Of a DNA stretch of 64,000 nucleotides, positions 36,585-45,103 are shown one piece after another. The stretch spans positions 4,464,001 through 4,528,000 of the forward strand of contig NZ_VFPQ01000001.1 of NCBI RefSeq assembly GCF_006716785.1, given 5' to 3'. The notes beneath the pieces were generated by a model, which saw only the letters and a list, made by a program, of their open reading frames with translations, did no database searches and was not told where the DNA came from. The stretch comes from Thermopolyspora flexuosa. Lineage in GTDB: Bacteria; Actinomycetota; Actinomycetes; Streptosporangiales; Streptosporangiaceae. Both the position numbers and the translations under genes were made by a program. Positions within the stretch are counted from its first letter, which is position 1. Each line of letters starts with the position of its first letter.

Positions 36585-36962
36585 ATGCGTAAGCGGAGAT
36601 TCACCGTGCTCGCATGCACGGCTCTGGTCCTGTTCGCCGTGACCGGCGGCCGGTCGGCGGCCGACGGCGATCCCAGGGTCCTGCCCAAGCAGCAGGTGAG
36701 CCGGCAGCAGTACGACACCCTGCTCGCCCAGTGCCGGTACGCGGGGAAGGGTGGCAAGGCGCGGCAGCGCTGCGAGGCGAGGGTGGCCGAGCGGTACCGC
36801 GTGGGGCGGGCGAACCCGGGCCTCGACTGCCGCCGGTACGCCGGGGTGACCGTGTGCGGCGAGCTCGAGCTCACCCGCGCCGAGCGCCGGTGCGTGACCG
36901 ACTCGGTCGCCAGGGGGATCAGCCGCCGCCGGGCCGAGGTCGAGTGCTTCGTCTACCGGTGA
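36585..36962 (+). CDS. Small secreted protein with six cysteines, unknown function
   Basis: 125 residues from ATG 36585, with GAGAGGGGGA just upstream. A Sec signal peptide spans about residues 1-25 ('MRKRRFTVLACTALVLFAVT', cleavage around 'RSAADG'). The mature part is short, basic and has six cysteines spaced as 'QCRYAGKGG', 'RCEARV', 'DCRRYAG', 'VCGELEL', 'RCVTDS' and 'ECFVYR', which would allow three disulfides. One more cysteine is in the signal peptide. I do not recognise the family. It stands alone between long non-coding regions. Confidence 0.7.
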   Translation: MRKRRFTVLACTALVLFAVTGGRSAADGDPRVLPKQQVSRQQYDTLLAQCRYAGKGGKARQRCEARVAERYRVGRANPGLDCRRYAGVTVCGELELTRAERRCVTDSVARGISRRRAEVECFVYR

Positions 36963-37193
36963 CCCGGGTACGGCACGGCCGGGAGCGTCGCCGAGCGCCG
37001 GAAGGGCGCACGAGAAGGCAGGTGGCGGCGCCCCGGGACGGCTTGTCCGCGCCGCCACCGTCACACCTGGAGTCCTCAGCCGAACCCGGGAGGTGCATCG
37101 CTCGGCGGGTCACGGCGGGCACCGGACCGGCGGGGGTCGCCGGTGGAGCGGAGACGTCGCCGTCCCGCCGGGTCCACCGCTGCGGACGGTCGG

Positions 37194-37286
37194 TCAGGCG
37201 GTGGCCGTGACCAGGTACGCGATCCCCAGCAGCAACACGACGGGGATCAGCCACACCACCAGCTCGGCGGCGAACTCCTTGTTCAT
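37194..37286 (-). CDS. 30-residue single-helix membrane peptide
   Basis: ATG 37286 with GAGGGAG 7 nt upstream opens a frame of 30 codons: an amphipathic start 'MNKEFAAELVV' then one hydrophobic helix 'WLIPVVLLLGIAYLVTATA' and TGA. It has the size of accessory membrane peptides such as CydX or KdpF, but no partner enzyme gene adjoins it. The ribosome binding site and the clean transmembrane segment are the support. Confidence 0.5.
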   Translation of the reverse strand: MNKEFAAELVVWLIPVVLLLGIAYLVTATA

Positions 37287-37547
37287 CGCGCAACTCCCTC
37301 ACTACGACCAGGACTCGGCCCGTTAGAGGCAGCATAGGGCCACCGGCGGCCAGGGGGTATTGCAGGGTGGGCCGCCCCTTTGCACGGAGATTGCCGTGCA
37401 CCGGCCACGGCGGCGCGTTCGCCCGTGGAGAAGCCGCCCTCCCCCGCCCGCCGGAGGCCCCACACTCACCCGGGCACGGCGGCCACCCCGACCGGGTACG
37501 GCACGGCCGCCGGGCGGCGGCGAACGGCACGACCACGGGAGGCCCGG

Positions 37548-37991
37548 TTGCACGCACCCCCGCTCCCCGGCGCGATCCGGCTGCCGGACGGCACGTGGAT
37601 CCGCGGCCGTGGCCTGCGCCACGGCACACCGCCCGGCCCGGCGCCCGACCACGGCCTCTACCTCGGCGGCGTCCGGCTGCGGCGGCGGCACGAACCGGAG
37701 CTGTCCTGGCCGCACGACTGGCTCGACTGGCCGGACTTCCTGCTCCCCCGCGACCGCGACGCGGCGATCGAACGGGTGCGCGACCTGTACGGCCGGGCCC
37801 GCGCGGGCCTGCGGGCCGAGGTGGCCTGCGGCGGCGGGATCGGCCGCACGGGCACGGTCATCGCCTGCCTCGCCGTACTCGCCGGGCTGGATCCGGAAGA
37901 CGCGGTCGCGTGGACGCGGGCGAACCATCACCCCCGGGCGGTCGAGACGCCGTGGCAGCGCCGCTGGGTCGTACGTTTCCCGCGCGCCTGA
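37548..37991 (+). CDS. Protein-tyrosine-phosphatase-like protein
   Basis: 147 residues from TTG 37548, which follows GGGAGG by 5 nt; codons upstream look non-coding. The P-loop reads 'VACGGGIGRTGTVIACLAVL', matching the Cys-x5-Arg-Thr signature of tyrosine and dual-specificity phosphatases (Cys nucleophile, Arg for phosphate), with Ala where the usual His precedes the Cys. 'WPHDWLDWPDFLLPRD' may hold the general-acid Asp, and 'AVAWTRANHHPRAVETPWQRRW' resembles the Q-loop helix. It would dephosphorylate phosphotyrosine or phosphoinositide-like substrates. A Ser/Thr kinase gene lies 335 bp downstream on the same strand. Confidence 0.72.
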   Translation: MHAPPLPGAIRLPDGTWIRGRGLRHGTPPGPAPDHGLYLGGVRLRRRHEPELSWPHDWLDWPDFLLPRDRDAAIERVRDLYGRARAGLRAEVACGGGIGRTGTVIACLAVLAGLDPEDAVAWTRANHHPRAVETPWQRRWVVRFPRA

Positions 37992-38326
37992 CCCGCCCGC
38001 GGCGACGCGGGCCACCCCGCCCAGCGGCCGGGCCATTCCCGGGCACGCCGCGAGGCCGCCAGAACATGATTTCGTTTGTCGTCCACGGAACGCCTTCGAC
38101 GTGGCATTTTCATTGGCCGCGGCGGTTAACACCGAACATTGGTCTGATGTGCGGTCGATCAGTGAGCTGTCCACTTCAACCTGATTACGACATGAATGGA
38201 GCACAGCGTCCGCAGACGTCATTTTCGGCAAACGTTTGAATGGCGGACCGTTTTTCGCATGATCACATAGTGCGACAAGGTAATCTGGCCGCGACATTCG
38301 TTGATCAACCGAGCCAGACGGGGTGA
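37992..38326 (+). other. AT-rich upstream region of the Ser/Thr kinase gene
   Basis: 335 bp with visibly lower GC than its neighbours from about 38065 on (for example CATTTTCATTGG and CGTTTTTCGCATGATC). No gene is supported. The composition suggests a complex promoter or recently acquired DNA. Confidence 0.45.
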
Positions 38327-40330
38327 ATGGTGACGAGTCCTCGAGGGCTCAGGTCCAACGAGCCGAGGCAGATCGGTGAGTATCGGATCCTGTCGCTGCT
38401 CGGCAAGGGCGGCCAGGGAACGGTCTACCTCGGGCTCGCGCCCGACGGCAGGCGGGTCGCGATCAAGGCGCTGCTCCCGCAGTGGGCGTCCGACCCGAAG
38501 ACCTGCCGCCGGTTCCTCCGCGAGGCCGAGGTGGCCGCGAAAGTCGCCGCCTTCTGCACCGCCAAGATCGTCGGCACCGGCATCTTCGCCGGCCGGCCGT
38601 ACATCGTCAGCGAGTACGTGCCGGGCCCCTCGCTCGACGAGAAGGTGAAGACCGAGGGGCCGATCTCCGGCAGCGGCCTGGAACGGCTCGCCGTGAGCAC
38701 GCTCACCGCGCTCGCCTCCATCCACGCCCACGGCGTCGTGCACCGGGACTTCAAGCCCGGCAACGTCATCCTCGGCCCCGAGGGACCGGTGGTGATCGAC
38801 TTCGGCATCGCGCGGGCGCTCGACTCCAGCATGAGCACCACCTGGCTGCTCGGCACCCCGGCGTACCTCGCGCCCGAGCAGCTCACCGAGGAGCCGGTCA
38901 CCGCCGCGTGCGACGTGTTCTCCTGGGGCAGCACGATGACGTTCGCCGCCACCGGGCGGCTGCCGTTCAACGGCGCCACGGTTCCGGCGATCATGCACGC
39001 GATCCTGCACGCCGATCCGGACCTGTCCGGCGTGCCCAACCCGCTCCGCGAGCTCGTCGCCGCGGCGCTCGCCAAGACCCCGGCGGCCCGCCCGAGCGCC
39101 GCCGAGCTGCTGCGCGTGCTCACCGAACGGCACGCGCTCCCCGCGTACCCGATCCCGGGTCCGCCGCCCGGCCCGCCGCCGCACCCGGCGAACGGCACCG
39201 CGACCCGGCCCGCCTTCGGCATGCTGACCGGTGCCGCGCCCGGCGCCGGCGCCCCCGGCGGGCCCTCCTCCTGGCCTCCGCCCCCGCCCGCCCCGCCACC
39301 CCACCTCGCGGCCGCGCACACGTCGCAGCGGGCGTCCGGGCCGCGGCAGGCCGACGCCGCGGGCGCCCCGGTCCAGGCCCTGCCCGCAGGGCTCGGCACG
39401 GCCGTGGCCCTGCCGACGCCGCGGGAGCATCCCGCCACCGACGCGGTACGGCCCGCGGCGGAGCCGGACGCCCCCGCCCCGGAGGCCGAGACGACGACCG
39501 CGCCGGGCGGGCGCGGCTCGCACCGAAAACCGTGGCGGCCGCGGCGGTGCGTGCTCATCACCTCGGCGACCGTGCTCACCCTGACCGCCGCGACGATCCT
39601 CGTCCCGACCTGGCTGCGCGGCGGCGACGGCGAGAGCGGCGCGACGACGGCCGCCGCGAACATACGCCAGGAGGCGGCACGCGCTCCCGCCGCGCCCCCG
39701 GGCGAGGTCTCCTCCAGGGGCGACCTCGATCTCGGCATGTTCCCGAAGCTCGACATCGAGGACCGCTTCACCGCCCCGGAGAACGTCCAGCAGTACGTCT
39801 CCCACCAGCCGGAGGAGCGGGAGATGGTGCCGAGCATCGCCACCGACAACGGGGTGTTCACCGCCTCCGGGCCCACGCCGTACTTCACCATGCTGTCCGG
39901 CCCCGGCGGGCTCTCCGGTGCCACCTCGCTCAGCATGGTCACCCTGGGCGAGTTCACCGGGAAGGGCGAAACACAGGACACCGTCTACGTGGGCTGGGTG
40001 AAGGACGGCAACAACTACATCTCGGCCTGGTACAACAACGCGCGGAAGGTCTCGGGCCTCAGCGTCCGGCTGGACGGCAGGCTGCTCAAGCTTCCCCGGA
40101 CCATCTACGTGGAGCTGAAGAAGGGCGACCGTCTCGCCCTCGTGCACAAGGACGGGATGATCACCTCGTACGCCGAGACCCACGGCATGTGGCACCGGCT
40201 CCAGGAGACCACGATCGACAGCCTGCTCGACAGCCCGGTGAACCGCCGGGACTACCGCTACGGGTTCGGCCTGCGCGCCGAGTCCGGCACGATCACGCTC
40301 ACCGGCGCCGTGGGCCGCAGCGCCCCGTAG
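38327..40330 (+). CDS. Transmembrane Ser/Thr protein kinase
   Basis: 667 residues. The kinase domain (about 15-275) has the Gly loop 'LLGKGGQGTVYLG', Lys in 'VAIKALLP', catalytic 'VVHRDFKPGNVIL', 'DFGIARAL' and 'GTPAYLAPEQ'. A Pro/Ala-rich juxtamembrane linker (about 280-400) leads to a transmembrane helix ('CVLITSATVLTLTAATIL', about 406-424). The extracellular part (about 430-667) looks like one beta-sandwich ('DTVYVGWVKDGNNYISAWYN', 'LTGAVGRSAP') rather than PASTA repeats. The start is ATG 38327; GTG 38330 is possible. It is a typical receptor-kinase layout; ligand and targets are unknown. Confidence 0.87.
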   Translation: MVTSPRGLRSNEPRQIGEYRILSLLGKGGQGTVYLGLAPDGRRVAIKALLPQWASDPKTCRRFLREAEVAAKVAAFCTAKIVGTGIFAGRPYIVSEYVPGPSLDEKVKTEGPISGSGLERLAVSTLTALASIHAHGVVHRDFKPGNVILGPEGPVVIDFGIARALDSSMSTTWLLGTPAYLAPEQLTEEPVTAACDVFSWGSTMTFAATGRLPFNGATVPAIMHAILHADPDLSGVPNPLRELVAAALAKTPAARPSAAELLRVLTERHALPAYPIPGPPPGPPPHPANGTATRPAFGMLTGAAPGAGAPGGPSSWPPPPPAPPPHLAAAHTSQRASGPRQADAAGAPVQALPAGLGTAVALPTPREHPATDAVRPAAEPDAPAPEAETTTAPGGRGSHRKPWRPRRCVLITSATVLTLTAATILVPTWLRGGDGESGATTAAANIRQEAARAPAAPPGEVSSRGDLDLGMFPKLDIEDRFTAPENVQQYVSHQPEEREMVPSIATDNGVFTASGPTPYFTMLSGPGGLSGATSLSMVTLGEFTGKGETQDTVYVGWVKDGNNYISAWYNNARKVSGLSVRLDGRLLKLPRTIYVELKKGDRLALVHKDGMITSYAETHGMWHRLQETTIDSLLDSPVNRRDYRYGFGLRAESGTITLTGAVGRSAP

Positions 40331-40510
40331 CCGCCCGCCGGACACCGCCTCGTCCGGCCCGCGGCATCCCTGCGGGAAAACCGCAGAAATGATTCCTCTT
40401 CACCTCTCGCCGACGCGGTAATTCGTTTTCGCAATCGGTTGCGGCCTCATTTGCCGTGGAACGCCCCGGGAGCGGCCGGGAAACACAATGCCATCAGGAG
40501 GGGGTTCGCC

Positions 40511-40828
40511 ATGCGTTCGCGCTGAACCGTACGTCGCCGCATCGGCGCGACCGCCGTCACCACGTCCCCGTCGCTCGTGCTTCCGGGCGGCCCGGCCGCC
40601 ATTCCCGAATTCACGATGCCGAAGCTGTACGAAACCACGTCCCAGCCCGGCCCGAAACACGGCCTCAGCAGGCTCAGCCCGCGGCGCGACGGCTCACGGT
40701 CGCGGCCTCGGCACCAAGCTCTGCTCCCGCAAGGTCCGGGACGCCTACCTCAGGCAGGGCCGTTTCCCGTCCATGATCGCCGTCTACCGTGGCCGGACCG
40801 TGAGCATCCAGGAGCTCCTCCGCCCTAG
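40511..40828 (+). pseudogene. Decayed small gene behind a strong ribosome binding site
   Basis: AGGAGGGGG (40496-40504) stands 6 nt before ATG 40511, but the frame reads M-R-S-R and stops (TGA 40523-40525). Read through, the same frame continues 'TVRRRIGATAVTT...LVLPGG' like a signal peptide, then 'KLYETTSQPGPKHGLSRLSP'. The plausible continuation 'LGTKLCSRKVRDAYLRQGRF' and 'PSMIAVYRGRTVSIQELL' lies in another frame. One nonsense change plus a frameshift would explain this. I do not recognise the parent family. Alternatively it is a four-codon translated leader. Confidence 0.4.
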
Positions 40829-41010
40829 GCGGGCCGCCGGGCGATCCGGCGTGCGCGCCGCCGGGCGCGTGACGCGCCGCCCTGGTCCCGCCGGGCTATG
40901 ATGCGATCTCTCCGGCCGGTCACGTCCCGTCCACGCACACCTCGAATCGCCGGCGACCGCCCGGCCGGTCCGCCATCGTGGACGCAGCCCTCACCGCCGA
41001 AAGGAACGAC

Positions 41011-41466
41011 ATGAAGGCGCTCATCGCGCGGATCTGGCGGATGTTCTCCGGCTCACTCCAGTGGCGGATCCTCTGGATCCGGAACGCCAAGTTCATCGTC
41101 GGCGTCACCGGCGTGGTACGCGACCCCGACGGCAAGGTGCTGCTGCTGCGCCACCGGTTCTGGCCGCGGCACAGCCAGTGGGGCCTGCCCTCGGGCCACG
41201 CCAACAAGGGCGAGCCGTTCGAGGAGACCGTCGCCCGCGAGGTGGCGGAGGAGACCGGCCTGACGGTCAAGGTCGGCCGCCTCGTGTCGCTCAACAGCGG
41301 CTACCGGTTCCGGGTCGAGGTGGCCTACGAGGCCGTGGTCACCGGCGACCGCGAACCCAAGGTCGACGGGTTCGAGGTCCTGGAGGCCCAGTGGTTCGAG
41401 CCGCATGAGCTCCCCCAGGGGCTGCTGCCGTCGCATCGCCGCCTGATCGAGCAGACCGGCGGGTGA
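41011..41466 (+). CDS. Nudix hydrolase, possibly Pif-like
   Basis: 151 residues from ATG 41011 (AAGGAA upstream). After an N-terminal segment 'FSGSLQWRILWIRNAKFIVG' comes the Nudix box 'GHANKGEPFEETVAREVAEE' followed by TGL, a complete G-x5-E-x7-R-E-x-x-E-E-x-G set binding the catalytic Mg. Nudix enzymes cleave nucleoside diphosphates linked to other groups. A ruined copy of the same gene, including about 80 bp of 5' flank, is found at 50.6 kb next to a GntR regulator. pSAM2 Pif, a conjugal immunity factor, is a Nudix-motif protein, so a mobile-element origin is possible. Substrate unknown. Confidence 0.88.
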   Translation: MKALIARIWRMFSGSLQWRILWIRNAKFIVGVTGVVRDPDGKVLLLRHRFWPRHSQWGLPSGHANKGEPFEETVAREVAEETGLTVKVGRLVSLNSGYRFRVEVAYEAVVTGDREPKVDGFEVLEAQWFEPHELPQGLLPSHRRLIEQTGG

Positions 41467-41567
41467 CCCCGGTACGGCAGGGCGTCGCGGCCGGGCCGTA
41501 CCGCGCCCGATTTCGGTGCCGGACTGTCGGTGCCGAATTGTCGGTACGGCCTGCCACCATGCGTGCC

Positions 41568-42224
41568 ATGACGGCGACGATCGATGAATTAGCCCCGTTC
41601 CGCTGGCTCGGCCTCCCCGAGAGCGATGGCGGCGGCCCGCCGCTCGGCGTGATCTTCAGCGTGGCGTACTTCCGGGGTCTCGGCGCGGCGGAGGTGGCGC
41701 GGCGCTTCAGCCGCGGCACGGATCCGGGGACGGTGATGGGCTTCGACGGGCTGATCGAGCGGGTGTGGGAGTTCGTCGAGGAGACCGAGGGCGGCTACGG
41801 CGGCGGCCACGTCGGCATCGTCGAGGCCGGCGAGTGGTGCGTGGCCGTCGAGCCGCACGGCTGGCTCACCATCCTCTCGGACGTGGTGGCCGAGCTGTCC
41901 CGGGGCTGCGAGATGCTCTCGATCAACCGGCACGACCACGCGTCCGTGAGCGACCTCGTGTACGCGATCGACGGCGAGATCGTCACGACGTTCCCGGTCG
42001 GGCGTCCCCACGACCGGCACGGCGCCGACCCCGACCTGCTCAACGACCTCCTGGCCGAGCTGGGCATGTACCCGGACCTGCTGGACGACCCGCCCGGTAC
42101 GGCCACGCCGGACCCCGCCGCCCTGTCGCAGGCGTTCGCCCTGGCGGCACGGATCACCGGCGTCCCGTTCACGCGGGACCTGCTCGACCACCCGATGCTC
42201 GTGGCCCGCATCGCGGACCTGTGA
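41568..42224 (+). CDS. DUF6461-like hypothetical protein
   Basis: 218 residues from ATG 41568 (ATG 41559 is an in-frame alternative; no clear ribosome binding site). 'FSVAYFRGLGAAEVARRFSR', 'HVGIVEAGEWCVAVEPHGWL' and 'LSRGCEMLSINRHDHASVSD' and a C-terminal 'ALSQAFALAARITGVPFTRD' resemble the actinobacterial DUF6461 family, whose function is unknown. It is soluble, acidic, with no signal peptide. Assignment is from memory of the family pattern, so moderately sure. Confidence 0.65.
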   Translation: MTATIDELAPFRWLGLPESDGGGPPLGVIFSVAYFRGLGAAEVARRFSRGTDPGTVMGFDGLIERVWEFVEETEGGYGGGHVGIVEAGEWCVAVEPHGWLTILSDVVAELSRGCEMLSINRHDHASVSDLVYAIDGEIVTTFPVGRPHDRHGADPDLLNDLLAELGMYPDLLDDPPGTATPDPAALSQAFALAARITGVPFTRDLLDHPMLVARIADL

Positions 42225-42382
42225 CCCGGCCGTGCCGTACCGGGCACCGGAACGCTCCAAACCCCGGCCCCACCCGCAGGACGAGGAAGGGCGACGGGTG
42301 CCCCGCCGCGGTCACCCGCCGCCCTGTCCGCGGGCGGACGTGCCCCTCGAAACGCCCGCCCGGTCCCCCGGTTCCGGCCCGG

Positions 42383-43624
42383 TCAGCCCTGCGGACGCTC
42401 GCCCAGCCGGTCGGTCCAGCCGAAGTCCTCGTAGGTCACGCGGAGGACGTTCCTGTCCTCGTCGTTCGAGTCCACGGCGTACTCGAGCAGCGCGGCCGAG
42501 TCCTTGTCGATGACCAGCGTGAACTCGGCGCCCTCGGCGTCCTTGACCGCCAGCCCGACCCCGGTACGGCCGACGCCGTCCTCGACCTCCCCCAGGGAGG
42601 TGATCCCGGGCTGGTCGGCGAGGACCTTCAGCAGGGCCGCCCGGGTACCCGGGGTGGTCGGCGCGGTCATCAGGTCGACGGTCGTCTGCCAGAGGTAGAC
42701 GGGGAACTCCTTGTCCGGGTCGGGCAGCCTCTCGAACCGCTTCCGGAGCCGGTCGGCCAGCTTCGTCTTCGACGTGGGCAGCTTGCCGACGTTCCCCATG
42801 GTGATGTCCGGGTTGCTGATCGACAGCGGCTGCGGAAGGGTGTCGTCGACGGCGCGCGGCCTGCGGTTCGGCAGCAGGTTCGGCGAGCCGAGCTCCTTCC
42901 ACTTCGCCTCGTCCTCGGGCGTGGGGAAGACGATCTCCGGATTGCTCGGCAGCACCCGGTTGGTGCCGCCCGCCCGCCTGGCCCGCCACGTCTCCTCGGT
43001 CTGGACGAGGTACGCGGTGTACGGGAACCCGTTGGGCCAGTACTTCTTCTTCAGCTGCGCCAGCTTGCGGTTGTACTTCTGGTTGATCGCGTCGAGCTTG
43101 CTCTCGTCCTCACCGGTCCGCTTGTACTCGGCCGCCTCCTGCTCGAGAAGCCGCCCGGCCTCCTCCTGGAACTCCTTGGGCATGTGGTGGGTGGTGGAGG
43201 CGGTGCGGGTGCGGACGTACCAGTACTCGCCGGTCGTGGCGGTCTCCCGCAGCGCGGTGTCGGCGGCGGCGAGCAGGAACGACCGGGCGTCGACCCGCGT
43301 GGCGGCCGGCGACGCCCCCGTGCCGCCGGTCGTACCGGTGCTCGACGAACCCGCCGCGACCCGGTGCTCCCCGGTGGGCGTGCCGGACAGCACGCCGGTG
43401 GAGACCACGATCGCGCCCGCGGCGATCGCGGCCACCGCACCGGAGGTCGCGAGCAGGAACAGGGGACGGCGAGACATGAATGTCCTCCAGATGGGCTGCT
43501 TGGGGTGCTGGGTGCTGCTGGTGAACGCCCTGGCGAGGTCGTCGGCGCGGCGCCGCCGGTAGCTCGCCTCGGCGAGTTCGTCCAGCTCATCCGGCCTGAG
43601 CCGGGCGAACATGCGGTCGATCAT
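42383..43624 (-). CDS. CU044_5270-family membrane protein, probable partner of the ECF sigma factor
   Basis: 413 residues. The N-terminal 'FARLRPDELDELAEASYRRR' is cytoplasmic; one transmembrane helix ('PLFLLATSGAVAAIAAGAIV', about 53-73) is followed by a large extracytoplasmic domain with 'EYWYVRTRTASTTHHM', a Lys/Glu-rich coiled segment (about 150-195) and 'GRTGVGLAVKDAEGAEFTLV'. This is the layout of the CU044_5270 family found next to ECF sigma factors in Streptosporangiales. It starts 28 nt after the sigma gene, so they form an operon. By analogy it may be a membrane anti-sigma or sensor, although no zinc-binding anti-sigma motif is visible. Confidence 0.75.
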   Translation of the reverse strand: MIDRMFARLRPDELDELAEASYRRRRADDLARAFTSSTQHPKQPIWRTFMSRRPLFLLATSGAVAAIAAGAIVVSTGVLSGTPTGEHRVAAGSSSTGTTGGTGASPAATRVDARSFLLAAADTALRETATTGEYWYVRTRTASTTHHMPKEFQEEAGRLLEQEAAEYKRTGEDESKLDAINQKYNRKLAQLKKKYWPNGFPYTAYLVQTEETWRARRAGGTNRVLPSNPEIVFPTPEDEAKWKELGSPNLLPNRRPRAVDDTLPQPLSISNPDITMGNVGKLPTSKTKLADRLRKRFERLPDPDKEFPVYLWQTTVDLMTAPTTPGTRAALLKVLADQPGITSLGEVEDGVGRTGVGLAVKDAEGAEFTLVIDKDSAALLEYAVDSNDEDRNVLRVTYEDFGWTDRLGERPQG

Positions 43625-43652
43625 GTTGTCCTCCGGGTCGGATTCGCGGACG

Positions 43653-44204
43653 TCAGCTCTCCTCGGCGAACCGCCTGTGGGCCCCTCGCACCGTGCGGCG
43701 CGCCGCCCCTGTCTCCTGGCGAAGCCTCGCCGTCAGGCGTTTGCGCGCCCGGTGCAGCCGGACGTTGAACGCGCGCACCGAGCACCCCATGACCGAGGCC
43801 GCCTGCTCCGGCGCCAAGCCGTACCAGGTGGCCAGGATCATCGCCTCCAGGTCCTTCTCCCGAAGGGCCCGGAGCGCGGAGATGGCCTGCTCCCGGTCCA
43901 CCACGTGCTCGGCGACGTCCCAGACGACCTGGTCCCGCTCGGTGGTCAGCGCCGCGATCCGATCGACCAGCGCCTTCCGCCGGTACCGGACCTCGCGCTG
44001 CTTGGCGAGCATGTTCCGCGCGACCCCGAGCAGCCACGGCAACACCTGCTCAGGCAACTCGTCCAGCCGCCGCCAGGCCACGAGGAACGTCTCACTGCAC
44101 ACGTCCTCCGCCACGCCCTGCTCGACCCGCAGCAGCACGTAGCCCATCACGCTCCGGTAGTACCGGTCGTACAGCGCGGTGAATCGCTCTTGGGGATCGT
44201 CCAC
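43653..44204 (-). CDS. ECF-type RNA polymerase sigma factor
   Basis: 183 residues from GTG 44204 (GGGAG 8 nt upstream). Region 2: 'FTALYDRYYRSVMGYVLLRV', 'AEDVCSETFLVAWRRLDEL', 'VLPWLLGVARNMLAKQRE'. Region 4: 'LREKDLEAMILATWYGLAPE' and 'ASVMGCSVRAFNVRLHRARK', a good helix-turn-helix. There is no region 3, as in ECF sigmas. It directs RNA polymerase to a dedicated promoter set and is coupled to the CU044_5270-like membrane protein downstream. The signal and regulon are unknown. Confidence 0.88.
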   Translation of the reverse strand: MDDPQERFTALYDRYYRSVMGYVLLRVEQGVAEDVCSETFLVAWRRLDELPEQVLPWLLGVARNMLAKQREVRYRRKALVDRIAALTTERDQVVWDVAEHVVDREQAISALRALREKDLEAMILATWYGLAPEQAASVMGCSVRAFNVRLHRARKRLTARLRQETGAARRTVRGAHRRFAEES

Positions 44205-44537
44205 ACCCAGTACTCCCGCCCGCCGCCCCTCGATTACCACCCAACCCAAACTTTTCTCGCAAACCTGGATACGCCGCGGGCGCGAGGAGCCCGGGTCGGC
44301 CGCGGCGGCCACCCCCGCTGGATCGCCGTGTGCGTACGAGACCGGCCGGGCGGGGAAACCGACCTCTCCATCCGGAATCACGGGACGTTGCCAATGGTCG
44401 CGAGCGGCGACCGGCGATTCATCACCACAACGGCCGGAACCGCGGACGAGCCGGCCGGGCGGGCACGCGGGCCGGCGTCGGACGCCATACGCCACAACGG
44501 CGCAGCTTTCGGTCGGCCCGGATCTTAAGGTGCTGGC
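44205..44537. other. Divergent promoter region, ECF sigma factor / GNAT gene
   Basis: 333 bp with no supported gene. It should contain the autoregulated promoter of the sigma operon (AT-richer AAACTTTTCTCGCAAAC near 44248-44264) and the promoter of the acetyltransferase gene. Confidence 0.4.
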
Positions 44538-45029
44538 ATGAAGGTACGACACCGCGAACCCACCGATCTCCCGGTGGTGAAGGCCTTCCTCGCCGACAAC
44601 CACAGCACCCGTGTGGCCCGGCTGGGGCGGATGGCGCATCCGCTCGACCATCCGGCGCTGCTCGCCGAGACCGACGACGGGACCTTCGCCGGCCTGCTCA
44701 CCTATGTGCCGGACCCGGATGACGGGTCGTGCGAGATCCTCACGCTGCACGCGGTGAATCAGTGGCAGGGCGCGGGGACCGCGCTGATCTCCGCCGTCGA
44801 AAGGGTCGCGGCCGAGCAGGGGATCCGCAGGCTGTGGCTGATCACGACGAACGACAACGTCGACGCCCTGCGCTTCTACCAGCGGCGCGGCTTCCGGATC
44901 GCGGACATACGCGTGGGCGGCGTCGACGAGTGCCGAGCCAGGCTCAAGCCGGAGATCCCCGAGATCGGCGACTACGGCATTCCGATTCGCGACGAGATAA
45001 TCCTCGAGAAGGAGGTTGCGGCGCACTGA
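44538..45029 (+). CDS. GNAT-family N-acetyltransferase
   Basis: 163 residues, a single GNAT domain. Acetyl-CoA binding motif A is 'TLHAVNQWQGAGTALISAVE' (Q-x-x-G-x-G/A), followed by 'RRLWLITTNDNVDALRFYQR' and 'RGFRIADIRVGGVDECRARL'. The tail 'KPEIPEIGDYGIPIRDEIIL' is typical of small-molecule or aminoglycoside-like acetyltransferases of unknown substrate. Start ATG 44538. Isolated gene; downstream sequence is decayed. Confidence 0.82.
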   Translation: MKVRHREPTDLPVVKAFLADNHSTRVARLGRMAHPLDHPALLAETDDGTFAGLLTYVPDPDDGSCEILTLHAVNQWQGAGTALISAVERVAAEQGIRRLWLITTNDNVDALRFYQRRGFRIADIRVGGVDECRARLKPEIPEIGDYGIPIRDEIILEKEVAAH

Positions 45030-45103
45030 AGCGATCAGAAGGGCGGCCGGATCACCACCGACCGCACCCCCAAGTCCCCGGCAGCACCGACTCCTTCGAG
45101 GCC

